Shown: one piece after another, positions 8,850 through 15,363 of the stretch
Layout of the letters: every line of letters starts with the position of its first letter
How positions within the stretch are numbered: position 1 is the stretch's first letter
Assembly (NCBI GenBank): GCA_963973455.1
Contig: CAXAZF010000005.1
Span: 186,001-250,000 of the forward strand
Origin: Marixanthomonas sp002364245
GTDB lineage: Bacteria; Bacteroidota; Bacteroidia; Flavobacteriales; Flavobacteriaceae
Length of the DNA: 64,000 bases
Direction: 5' to 3'
Made by a program: the position numbers and the translations under genes
Notes under the pieces: generated by a model
Databases searched by the model: none
What the model was told of the DNA's origin: nothing
What the model saw: the letters and a program-made list of their open reading frames with translations, nothing else

Positions 8850-8875
8850 ACATATAAATTAAAAACTAAAACACG

Positions 8876-9289
8876 ATGCAAACGATAATCACAACCATAA
8901 CACTTTTGTTCACCACGCTTATTCTGCAAGCTCAAAACACGGTAGAAGTTAAAATGATCAACTTTGACAATGATAAAGGCACTGCTATGGTAGGACTGTA
9001 TAATTCCGAAGAAAATTTTTTAGAGAGCGGATTTATGTATAAAAAAAGTAAAATTGAAAATGAAATGGCAACAGTAACTTCTACAAATGTACCCGATGGT
9101 GACTATGCCGTTTCATGTTTTCACGACGAAGACGATAACGGAAAACTCAACATGTTTATGGGGATGATGCCAACCGAAGATTACGGAACTTCTAATAATG
9201 CCCCGGCAAACTTTGGACCACCCAAATGGATAGATGCAAAGTTTGAGATAAAAGATGGTGAAACCAAGACTTTTGAAATTAACCTATAA
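8876..9289 (+). CDS. DUF2141 family secreted protein
   Basis: 137 residues with a signal peptide ending at LQAQ (about residue 20), so it is exported to the periplasm or beyond. The conserved core of DUF2141 is clear: FHDEDDNGKL, then GMMPTEDYGTSNN and FGPPKWIDAKFE. The D-x-D-x-N-G pattern resembles a calcium-binding loop, which is inference. The family function is unknown. A paralog with the same core is encoded at 14817-15257. The gene lies between a TonB-dependent receptor and a sensor kinase, suggesting an envelope role. Confidence 0.88.
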   Translation: MQTIITTITLLFTTLILQAQNTVEVKMINFDNDKGTAMVGLYNSEENFLESGFMYKKSKIENEMATVTSTNVPDGDYAVSCFHDEDDNGKLNMFMGMMPTEDYGTSNNAPANFGPPKWIDAKFEIKDGETKTFEINL

Positions 9290-9306
9290 ATTAAAGCCTA
9301 GAAAAT

Positions 9307-9414
9307 ATGTTAGGGATTTTACTATCAAAACACAGAAAACCAAAGTTCTTAAAAGCATTGATGTTGGTAAGCATATTCTTATTATTAGGCGGGCTTTTAT
9401 TACTTATTAACTAA
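9307..9414 (+). CDS. 35-residue single-span membrane peptide
   Basis: A short ORF with ATG at 9307 and TAA at 9412-9414. The product begins MLGILLSKHRKPKFLKALM, then has a strongly hydrophobic helix (about residues 18-34, rich in Leu and Ile) and ends LLIN. A basic N-terminal part followed by one transmembrane helix is a typical small-membrane-protein pattern. It occupies a 143-bp gap between two real genes in the same direction, with 17 and 18 bp spacings, so it fits an operon. There is no homology information, so it could be a chance ORF; the well-formed charge and hydrophobic layout argues for a real peptide. Confidence 0.5.
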   Translation: MLGILLSKHRKPKFLKALMLVSIFLLLGGLLLLIN

Positions 9415-9432
9415 CCATTAAAAATAATATAG

Positions 9433-10059
9433 ATGAAAAAATTACTATTAGCTACAGTACTGCTGATTTCGGGAATCGGTTTTAGTCAAACAAAATATGA
9501 AACAGGTATGCAAAAAGCGTTTGAGCTTTGGCAAGCCGATAAACCTTGGGAGGCTGCCAATTTATTTGAACGTATTACCCAAGCCGAACCAGAAAAATGG
9601 CTTCCACCTTACTATGTCGCGCAAATTAATATAATCAACGGTTTTGGTGAAAAAGACAAAGCCAAGTTAACAGCACAACAGGAAAAAGCATTGGATTTTA
9701 TAAATCAGGCTAAGACAAACTCTAAAGAAAATGCTGAAATTTTAGTATTAGAAGCACAATGGTATACAGTCTGGATCGCGTTTGATGGGCAGCAATACGG
9801 AATGAAATACTCTGGAAAAGTACAACAATTGTATCAAGAAGCATTGCAATTAGCTCCTAATAACCCACGCGTTATTTTAAGCAAAGCCGAATGGGATATA
9901 GGCAGTGCAACCTATTTTAATCAATCTGTAGAACCCTACTGTAAGGACATTCAACGTGCCATAGATCTTTTTGCTACCTTTAAACCTGAAGGGGAATTTT
10001 ACCCTACCTATGGAGAAGAAAGAGCTAAAAAAATTTTTGAAACAAACTGTAAAGAATAA
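9433..10059 (+). CDS. Exported TPR-like protein, function unknown
   Basis: 208 residues. The signal peptide MKKLLLATVLLISGIGFSQ is followed by an alpha-helical protein. The helix pairs (FELWQADKPWEAANLFERIT, LYQEALQLAPNNPRVILSKA) look like tetratricopeptide repeats. It is likely periplasmic and may act as a scaffold. Its TAA shares an A with the ATG of the sensor kinase (TAATG at 10057-10061), so the two are translationally coupled. This points to a shared task, perhaps ligand presentation to the kinase, which is inference. No enzyme motif is visible. Confidence 0.8.
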   Translation: MKKLLLATVLLISGIGFSQTKYETGMQKAFELWQADKPWEAANLFERITQAEPEKWLPPYYVAQINIINGFGEKDKAKLTAQQEKALDFINQAKTNSKENAEILVLEAQWYTVWIAFDGQQYGMKYSGKVQQLYQEALQLAPNNPRVILSKAEWDIGSATYFNQSVEPYCKDIQRAIDLFATFKPEGEFYPTYGEERAKKIFETNCKE

Positions 10060-11390
10060 TGATCCGATTTTTTAAAGAACTGGGAAAGGCTTTTTTTGTT
10101 GGTCTCTTAATATTTATAATATTGGGGCTCATTCAGTATGCAACTGGTAACGGAATAGATTCTACTGAAGAGCTTTTAACACGCTTCTTTTATAATCAAC
10201 TATATTCGGTAGTACTTTATATGACAAATGCATATTTAACTATGTATTTGGTTTCTAAATATAAACTCACACTTTATAAATGGAAAAACCTTTGGAAAGC
10301 AATACTTGGAGGTGTTGTGATAACTGTGGTAACACTTTTCTTACTTCGATTTTCAGTTAGTGTAATATTTAAAGGTGTTTCGATTTCTGATTTTTTTGCA
10401 TCACAACGCTTAGAGTATTATTTGATTTCCTTTATCATTTCGATAGTAGTACTCGTTATTTTTTACAGTTTCTTTTATTATAAATTCAGTCAAGAGAAAA
10501 AAGTAAAAGAGCAGAAAATAATTGCAGGCGCAGCATCGGCACAGTTTGATGCATTGAAAAATCAGTTAGATCCTCATTTCCTATTCAATAGTCTTAATGT
10601 TTTAACCAGCTTAATTGAAGAAAACCCAGAAGCTGCTACCCGATTTACCACTTCGCTTTCAAAAGTGTATCGATATGTATTGGAGCAGAAAAACAAACAG
10701 TTAGTGACCATTGAAGAAGAACTGAAGTTTGCCCAATTGTATATGTCATTATTAAAAATGCGATTTGAGGAAAGTATTGTATTTACATTTCCGTCAAAAT
10801 TGAGCAATCCAGAGGCGAAGGTAGTACCCTTGTCACTACAGTTATTACTTGAAAATGCGGTAAAGCACAATCAAGTAACCCCTTCAAAAAAACTACATAT
10901 TACTATTACTGAAGATAATGGAAACTTACTCATCACAAATAATTACCAACCCAAACAAGTAGTTAGGGAAAGTAGTGGGGTAGGACTGAAAAACATTCGG
11001 CAACGGTATGGCTTGCTGACCAATCGGCCTGTTTCAATTAAACAGGACAATAAACAGTTTAGTATATCCATTCCACTTTTAACACAACAGACGATGACGG
11101 TAAATTCACAAGAAACGTATATTTCAGAAAAAAAATACACGCGGGCAAAAGAACGGGTACAGAAGCTAAAAGGCTTTTATGGAAACTTAACCATGTACCT
11201 TATTTTTATTCCAATTTTCATTTGGCTCAATTACAAATCAGGTACAGGTTTCCCTTGGGCTATTTTCCCGATTGCCGGTTGGGGGATGGGCGTTTTGGCC
11301 CATGCAGCCGAAACTTTTAACTACAATCCGTTCTTCGGGAAAGACTGGGAAAAACGAAAAATAAAGGAGTTGATGGAAGAAGATGATTAA
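10059..11390 (+). CDS. LytS-type sensor histidine kinase with C-terminal 2TM domain
   Basis: 443 residues. Four transmembrane helices lie in residues 10-142. A His_kinase (PF06580-type) domain follows, with DPHFLFN placing the phospho-accepting histidine at residue 173. An HATPase region has LLLENAVKHN as N-box and SSGVGLKNIRQRYG as G-box. Residues 355-443 form a 2TM domain with the ending DWEKRKIKELMEEDD. In this class the partner is normally a LytTR response regulator, but none is encoded nearby. The gene is coupled to the upstream TPR gene and followed by three stand-alone 2TM genes. Function as a sensor kinase is well supported; the signal is unknown. Confidence 0.9.
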   Translation: MIRFFKELGKAFFVGLLIFIILGLIQYATGNGIDSTEELLTRFFYNQLYSVVLYMTNAYLTMYLVSKYKLTLYKWKNLWKAILGGVVITVVTLFLLRFSVSVIFKGVSISDFFASQRLEYYLISFIISIVVLVIFYSFFYYKFSQEKKVKEQKIIAGAASAQFDALKNQLDPHFLFNSLNVLTSLIEENPEAATRFTTSLSKVYRYVLEQKNKQLVTIEEELKFAQLYMSLLKMRFEESIVFTFPSKLSNPEAKVVPLSLQLLLENAVKHNQVTPSKKLHITITEDNGNLLITNNYQPKQVVRESSGVGLKNIRQRYGLLTNRPVSIKQDNKQFSISIPLLTQQTMTVNSQETYISEKKYTRAKERVQKLKGFYGNLTMYLIFIPIFIWLNYKSGTGFPWAIFPIAGWGMGVLAHAAETFNYNPFFGKDWEKRKIKELMEEDD

Positions 11391-11490
11391 TAGATGACAA
11401 TTCAGTCGGTATATGTTACAATCCAGTAACCTTTCTTTTAAAAAAAGCACCAATTGAAATACCTTTATTAAAAATAAAAAACAACACATT

Positions 11491-11808
11491 ATGAACACCA
11501 ATAGGGATACAGATAGAGATAACAAGTATTTACGTGCCAAGGAGCGTATGGAAAACATTAAGAAGTTCTATACCAGTTTGTTTTTCTATATTGTTTTCAT
11601 CCTTTTTCTTGCAGGACTTAATTATTACACCAACGAATTACGCTATCCTTGGTTTTTATGGGCAGCATTAGGTTGGGGGATAGGCATTGTGTTTCAAGCT
11701 GCAAAAGCATTTAAGTGGAATTCTTTCTTAGGAAAAGACTGGGAAGAACGCAAAATGAAGCAGTTTATGGAAGAAGATGAAAAAAACAGTAAAGACCTTT
11801 GGAAATAA
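11491..11808 (+). CDS. 2TM-domain protein (first of three)
   Basis: 105 residues, closely related to the last 90 residues of the upstream kinase. The order is a charged helix (YLRAKERMENIKKFYTSL), two hydrophobic helices with GWGIGIVFQAAKAF between loop and end, and then the ending KDWEERKMKQFMEEDEK. It is a small inner-membrane protein with both ends probably cytoplasmic. The family function is not known. It follows the kinase after 100 bp and precedes a second 2TM gene by 8 bp. It probably interacts with the kinase through the shared domain, which is inference from paralogy. Confidence 0.85.
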   Translation: MNTNRDTDRDNKYLRAKERMENIKKFYTSLFFYIVFILFLAGLNYYTNELRYPWFLWAALGWGIGIVFQAAKAFKWNSFLGKDWEERKMKQFMEEDEKNSKDLWK

Positions 11809-11816
11809 ATTTCATT

Positions 11817-12170
11817 ATGAAAAATTATACCGAAACTGCATATCAACGTGCTCAGAAAAAAGTAGATAGTATTAAAACATTCTACAACCATGTATTTGTC
11901 TATTTACTTATTAATACAATATCCCTTCTTATTTGGCTTTTTTTAATTAGAGAATTTTATGAAACTATTGAAAACGAGGGTTTTAAGATGTGGATTATTG
12001 CTAATTTTATTTTCTTTACCAGTGTATGGACCATCGTGCTGATTTTCCACGGATTAAAAGTATTTAAAGGGGATTCATTTAAAAAATTTAAATTTTCACT
12101 CTTCAAAAATTGGGAAGAGCGTAAGATTAAAGAGTTTATGGAAGCGGAAGAAAATCTTAAAAGATTTTAA
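11817..12170 (+). CDS. 2TM-domain protein (second of three)
   Basis: 117 residues from ATG at 11817. A TTG 18 bp upstream is in frame but overlaps the preceding stop and adds no conserved residues, so the ATG is preferred. It has the 2TM layout: YQRAQKKVDSIKTFYNHV, two hydrophobic helices and the ending KNWEERKIKEFMEAEE. It has a slightly longer loop between helices (REFYETIENEGFKMW) than its neighbours. The glycine-rich turn in the second helix is replaced by an aliphatic segment. It stands 8 bp after the first and 2 bp before the third 2TM gene, so all three are one transcript. Confidence 0.85.
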   Translation: MKNYTETAYQRAQKKVDSIKTFYNHVFVYLLINTISLLIWLFLIREFYETIENEGFKMWIIANFIFFTSVWTIVLIFHGLKVFKGDSFKKFKFSLFKNWEERKIKEFMEAEENLKRF

Positions 12171-12172
12171 AA

Positions 12173-12505
12173 ATGGAATCTCAAGAAAAATCAAAATACG
12201 AACGCGCCAAAAAAAAAGTAGAAGATATAAAGGGCTTTTATACTCACCTAAGTATTTATCTTGTAATTAATGGACTAATGCTCTTAGCAGCACTTGGTAT
12301 ATTTGAGGGTACTTTTATCCCCTTTCAGTTTCCAGATTGGTCTTATTTTACCACACCGTTTTTTTGGGGAATCGCAATTTTTATCCATTGGATGTATGTG
12401 TTTAAATCCAAACTGATGCCTTTTAGGGATTGGGAAGAACGCAAAATCAAACAATTTATGGAGGAGGAAGAAAAAGATTTTCAGAATAACAATCCTTGGG
12501 ATTAA
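12173..12505 (+). CDS. 2TM-domain protein (third of three)
   Basis: 110 residues with the same plan: YERAKKKVEDIKGFYTHL, two transmembrane helices, then RDWEERKIKQFMEEEEK and a short tail ending NNPWD. A histidine in the second helix (FIHWMYVFK) is at the position where the kinase 2TM domain has HAAETF. This is the last gene of the run; 80 bp of AT-rich sequence without a clear hairpin separates it from the AIM24-like gene. In relatives a LytTR regulator is often near such genes, but here none follows. Family assignment is firm, role unknown. Confidence 0.85.
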   Translation: MESQEKSKYERAKKKVEDIKGFYTHLSIYLVINGLMLLAALGIFEGTFIPFQFPDWSYFTTPFFWGIAIFIHWMYVFKSKLMPFRDWEERKIKQFMEEEEKDFQNNNPWD

Positions 12506-12585
12506 TATTTCTAGAAAGCTTATAGATACTTCCAAATGTAACATATTTTATTTTTAAACAACTAATAGAAAAATAACCTATTAAA

Positions 12586-13386
12586 ATGAAAGCACACGAA
12601 ATAGACTATACCATTTACGGCGAAGAAATGCAGTATGTGGAAATTGAACTGGACCCCAACGAAGGCGTTGTTGCCGAAGCCGGAAGTTTTATGATGATGG
12701 ATAACGGCATTAAAATGGAAACCATTTTTGGAGATGGTTCTAAAAACGACAAAGGACTTTTAAATAAGGTTTTTGGAGCCGGAAAAAGATTGTTAACGGG
12801 CGAAAGCTTGTTTATGACTGCTTTTTATAATACCGTTCCTGGAAAAAAACGAGTAAGTTTTGCTTCTCCCTATCCTGGAAAAATAATAGCTATTGACCTT
12901 GAAAAATTTAACGGAAAATTTATTTGTCAGAAAGATGCTTTTCTCTGTGCGGCAAAAGGCGTTTCCATTGGTATTGAGTTTTCAAAAAAACTGGGGCGTG
13001 GCTTTTTTGGAGGAGAAGGCTTTATTATGCAAAAACTAGAAGGTTTTGGAAAAGCGTTTGTCCATGCTGGCGGAACAACAGCCGTAAAAGAACTTGCTCC
13101 CGGTGAAAAACTAAAAGTAGATACCGGTTGCATTATAGGTTTTGACCAAACTGTAGATTATGATATTGAATTTGTGGGCGGAATAAAAAACACCATATTT
13201 GGCGGAGAAGGGTTGTTCTTTGCAACCTTAACAGGTCCCGGAACAGTTTACGTACAATCCTTGCCTTTTAGCCGATTGGCAAACCGAGTTTGGGCAGCTG
13301 CTCCCAAAGGCGGTGGAAAAGATAAAGGAGAAGGTAGTATCCTCGGTGGTCTAGGCGATTTATTAGATGGGGATAACCGATTTTAA
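12586..13386 (+). CDS. TIGR00266/AIM24 family protein
   Basis: 266 residues. The family pattern is visible: YGEEMQYVEIELDPNEGVVAEAG at the start (with the MMMDNGI turn), a glycine-rich central part with GRGFFGGEGFIMQKLEG and HAGGTTAVKELAPGE, and VGGIKNTIFGGEGLFFATL near the end. The fold is a beta-helix-like double sandwich related to mitochondrial AIM24; no catalytic activity is known. There is no signal peptide. It stands 80 bp after the 2TM genes and may be separately transcribed. The glycine-rich, low-charge C-terminus ending DGDNRF is a normal feature of flavobacterial members. Confidence 0.88.
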   Translation: MKAHEIDYTIYGEEMQYVEIELDPNEGVVAEAGSFMMMDNGIKMETIFGDGSKNDKGLLNKVFGAGKRLLTGESLFMTAFYNTVPGKKRVSFASPYPGKIIAIDLEKFNGKFICQKDAFLCAAKGVSIGIEFSKKLGRGFFGGEGFIMQKLEGFGKAFVHAGGTTAVKELAPGEKLKVDTGCIIGFDQTVDYDIEFVGGIKNTIFGGEGLFFATLTGPGTVYVQSLPFSRLANRVWAAAPKGGGKDKGEGSILGGLGDLLDGDNRF

Positions 13387-13409
13387 CATTCTTTAGTTAT
13401 CAACAAAAG

Positions 13410-13431
13410 AAATAATTTTGAAATAATTTTG
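13410..13431 (+). repeat. Tandem 11-bp direct repeat carrying two -7 boxes
   Basis: AAATAATTTTG occurs at 13410-13420 and again at 13421-13431 without a gap. Each copy contains TAATTTTG, a perfect TAnnTTTG element. They lie 82-103 bp before the ATG at 13513. The pair could give two start sites one helical turn apart, or one may be a fortuitous copy. Confidence 0.6.
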
Positions 13432-13512
13432 TTATATTTAAACAAACTAACCAATTAAACCCTTTGCATATAGATACACTTCTACTTAACCTATTTTAAA
13501 TTTAGTTTAACT

Positions 13513-13710
13513 ATGGCTAGAGCAATGTTTGATTACACCAAAGCTGTGCTTTCAAAGGTGAGTTTTGATGTGAATTTGTTCTGTAAAGAGTTGAAGAAGG
13601 CGATGGACAGGCTGCTTCCTTATGAAATTGAGGAGCTTAAAGCTTGGGTAGATGCTCTTATTAAACAGAATCCCGAATTAAATCAATGTCTAATTTTATT
13701 AAACCCATAA
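13513..13710 (+). CDS. Conserved 65-residue protein, function unknown
   Basis: A short, soluble, mostly helical protein. It reads MARAMFDYTKAVLSKVSF at the start, has LLPYEIEELKAWVDALIKQ in the middle and ends with LNQCLILLNP. It has a single-gene transcription unit with its own promoter-like tandem repeat and a strong terminator directly after the stop, which supports a real, well-expressed gene. I recall similar short proteins in other Flavobacteriaceae but no function. The two cysteines (residues 23 and 59) are not in a metal motif. No DNA-binding helix-turn-helix can be claimed. Confidence 0.75.
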   Translation: MARAMFDYTKAVLSKVSFDVNLFCKELKKAMDRLLPYEIEELKAWVDALIKQNPELNQCLILLNP

Positions 13711-13712
13711 AG

Positions 13713-13738
13713 AAAGTCCGGTAGCAATACTGGACTTT
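13713..13738 (+). terminator. Rho-independent terminator with GCAA loop
   Basis: An 11-bp stem (13713-13723 with 13728-13738, one G-U pair) closes a GCAA tetraloop of the GNRA class and runs into a T-tract that overlaps the end of oxyR. It begins 2 bp after the stop of the 65-residue gene. It may act for oxyR transcripts in the opposite direction as well. Confidence 0.88.
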
Positions 13739-13739
13739 T

Positions 13740-14678
13740 TTACTTTTTTAAAGGATCAATGATTTTCACATCTTGAAAAGCAATTGCACCTCTTACAACA
13801 CCTGAAATAACATCGTGCAATGCTTCAATTATTTGTAGTTTTAATTCACTTTTACTGTAAATTAAACTTACTTCCCTTGCTGGTGAAGGCTCATTAAAAT
13901 AACGAAGGTTTTGTTGTTGTTTTTCTGAAACATCTAGGGTATGCAAATAGGGCAGGAGTGTCATTCCCAATCCTTCATTTGAAAGCTTTATCAACGTTTC
14001 AAAACTGCCACTCTCTAATTGAAACTTGTCATTACCGCTTAATTTTGAAGATTTGCAAAGATTGATTACCCCATCCCGAAAGCAGTGTCCGTCTTCCAAT
14101 AACAGAATATCGTCTAGTTCTAAATCGGTACTGTCTATTTTTTCTTTTTTAGATAACCTATGATTAAAAGGAATGTACCCTACAAAAGGCTCATAGTACA
14201 AAGCACGTTCTTTAATTCGCTCTTGGTGGAGAGGAGTAGCTGCAATTGCCGCATCTATGTGACCATCATGAAGTTTTGTAATGATTTCAGGAGTGGTAAG
14301 CTCTTCAATCTTAAGCTGAACTTTAGGGTATTTGTTTGTAAACGCTTTTAAGAACATAGGTAATAGCGTAGGTGTGATGGTAGGGATAATACCTAGTTTA
14401 AATTCACCCCCAATAAATCCTTTTTCTTGATCTACCACATCTTGCATGCGTTCAGACTCATTGACTATATTTCTGGCTTGAGTGACAATTTTTTGACCTA
14501 CCGCTGTTAATTCAATAGGTTTTTTACTACGGTCAAAGATTAAAATATCCAACTCTTCTTCCAATTTTTGGATCTGCATACTCAGGGTTGGTTGGGTAAC
14601 AAATGTTTTCTGAGCCGCTTTGGTAAAGTTTTGATGTTCAGCTACTGCTAGAACGTATTTTAATTGGGTTATTGTCAT
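13740..14678 (-). CDS. oxyR: LysR-family hydrogen-peroxide sensor OxyR
   Basis: 312 residues from ATG at 14678; a GTG one codon upstream is less likely. The N-terminal winged helix (ITQLKYVLAVAEHQNFTKAA) is of LysR type. The effector domain has EDGHCFRDGVINLC with cysteines at residues 199 and 208, the same numbers and spacing as the peroxide-sensing pair of E. coli OxyR. It should form a disulfide on oxidation and activate catalase or peroxidase genes; none of those is in the window. The stop lies in the T-run of the upstream-facing terminator. A perfect TATCTTTG -7 box sits before the start. Confidence 0.95.
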   Translation of the reverse strand: MTITQLKYVLAVAEHQNFTKAAQKTFVTQPTLSMQIQKLEEELDILIFDRSKKPIELTAVGQKIVTQARNIVNESERMQDVVDQEKGFIGGEFKLGIIPTITPTLLPMFLKAFTNKYPKVQLKIEELTTPEIITKLHDGHIDAAIAATPLHQERIKERALYYEPFVGYIPFNHRLSKKEKIDSTDLELDDILLLEDGHCFRDGVINLCKSSKLSGNDKFQLESGSFETLIKLSNEGLGMTLLPYLHTLDVSEKQQQNLRYFNEPSPAREVSLIYSKSELKLQIIEALHDVISGVVRGAIAFQDVKIIDPLKK

Positions 14679-14695
14679 CACTTTTGTCTTTATAA

Positions 14696-14703
14696 CAAAG
14701 ATA
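14696..14703 (-). promoter_or_regulatory. Perfect -7 box (TATCTTTG) for oxyR
   Basis: Minus-strand TATCTTTG 18-25 bp before the ATG at 14678. It lies inside a dyad, ATAACA (14692-14697) and TGTTAT (14707-14712), separated by 9 bp. The dyad has the size of a LysR-family half-site pair and may be an autoregulatory OxyR site. Confidence 0.5.
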
Positions 14704-14760
14704 CAATGTTATTGATAAAATCTATGATGATTTTTATTTTTATGTTTTTTCTTATATATA

Positions 14761-14792
14761 AAAAGCGCAATAAAGTGAGTTATTGCGCTTTT
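14761..14792 (-). terminator. Rho-independent terminator after the DUF2141 gene
   Basis: A perfect 13-bp stem (14761-14773 with 14780-14792) with a 6-nt loop. On the minus strand it follows the DUF2141 stop by 24 bp and is followed by a T-rich tail, so it ends that transcript before the oxyR promoter. Confidence 0.9.
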
Positions 14793-14816
14793 GTATAATT
14801 AATAAATGAAAGACAA

Positions 14817-15257
14817 TTACATTCTAATCTCAAGTTCAATCGGTTCATCGGTAACTTCAAACTTAGCATCGCTCCACAAAGGTGGCCCCATACTCATTAC
14901 ATTGTTACTTACTCCATAGGGTTCTGTTGGCATTCCGTTGGGTTCAAAATCCATTTGTTTGTTTCCGTTTTTGTCATGGAACAACAGTATGGCATAGGTT
15001 CCTGGTTCTACGTTTTCAAAGGTAACGGTTGTTTTTCCCTCTTTAATTTCACCCTCTAATCCTACGAGTGGTTGTTTCATAAAAGAAGTTTCGTCATAGA
15101 GTCCAAAAACAACATTTCCTTCGTCACTCTGAACGGGAACTGTTACAGTGATGGTTTCGGTTGCTGAAGTTGCTAATTCCTCAGTCACTACTTCAGTTTG
15201 TGCGTTTAGAAATACAGAGGTAAATGCTAAACTTAATGTTACGATAATTGTTTTCAT
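14817..15257 (-). CDS. DUF2141 family secreted protein (second copy)
   Basis: 146 residues with a signal peptide ending LNAQ. An extra threonine-rich stretch (about residues 20-40) precedes the domain. The family core matches the protein at 8876-9289: FHDKNGNKQMDF, GMPTEPYGVSNN, GPPLWSDAKFEV. As in that protein, the D-x-N-x-N-x-x-x-D type loop may bind calcium (inference). It is monocistronic, with its own terminator downstream and a CATCTTTG box (15295-15302, minus) upstream. The two copies are 5.5 kb apart on opposite strands and are clearly divergent, so the duplication is old. Confidence 0.88.
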   Translation of the reverse strand: MKTIIVTLSLAFTSVFLNAQTEVVTEELATSATETITVTVPVQSDEGNVVFGLYDETSFMKQPLVGLEGEIKEGKTTVTFENVEPGTYAILLFHDKNGNKQMDFEPNGMPTEPYGVSNNVMSMGPPLWSDAKFEVTDEPIELEIRM

Positions 15258-15294
15258 AATACAGTATTTAGGTGGTTATTGTTTTTCTTACAAC

Positions 15295-15302
15295 AAAGAT
15301 GT
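15295..15302 (-). promoter_or_regulatory. Candidate -7 box for the second DUF2141 gene
   Basis: Minus-strand CATCTTTG, 7 of 8 matches to TAnnTTTG, 38-45 bp before the ATG at 15257. Confidence 0.4.
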
Positions 15303-15363
15303 GATGCTTTCTTGTTTCAAAATAAAATAATCTACTCAACTGTATAATGTAGTGACTGAATTG

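Noticed and set aside
12284..12544. Minus-strand ORF covering the third 2TM gene
   Set aside because: Its product is rich in Lys, Phe and His without a domain, while the plus-strand frame has a clear 2TM domain.
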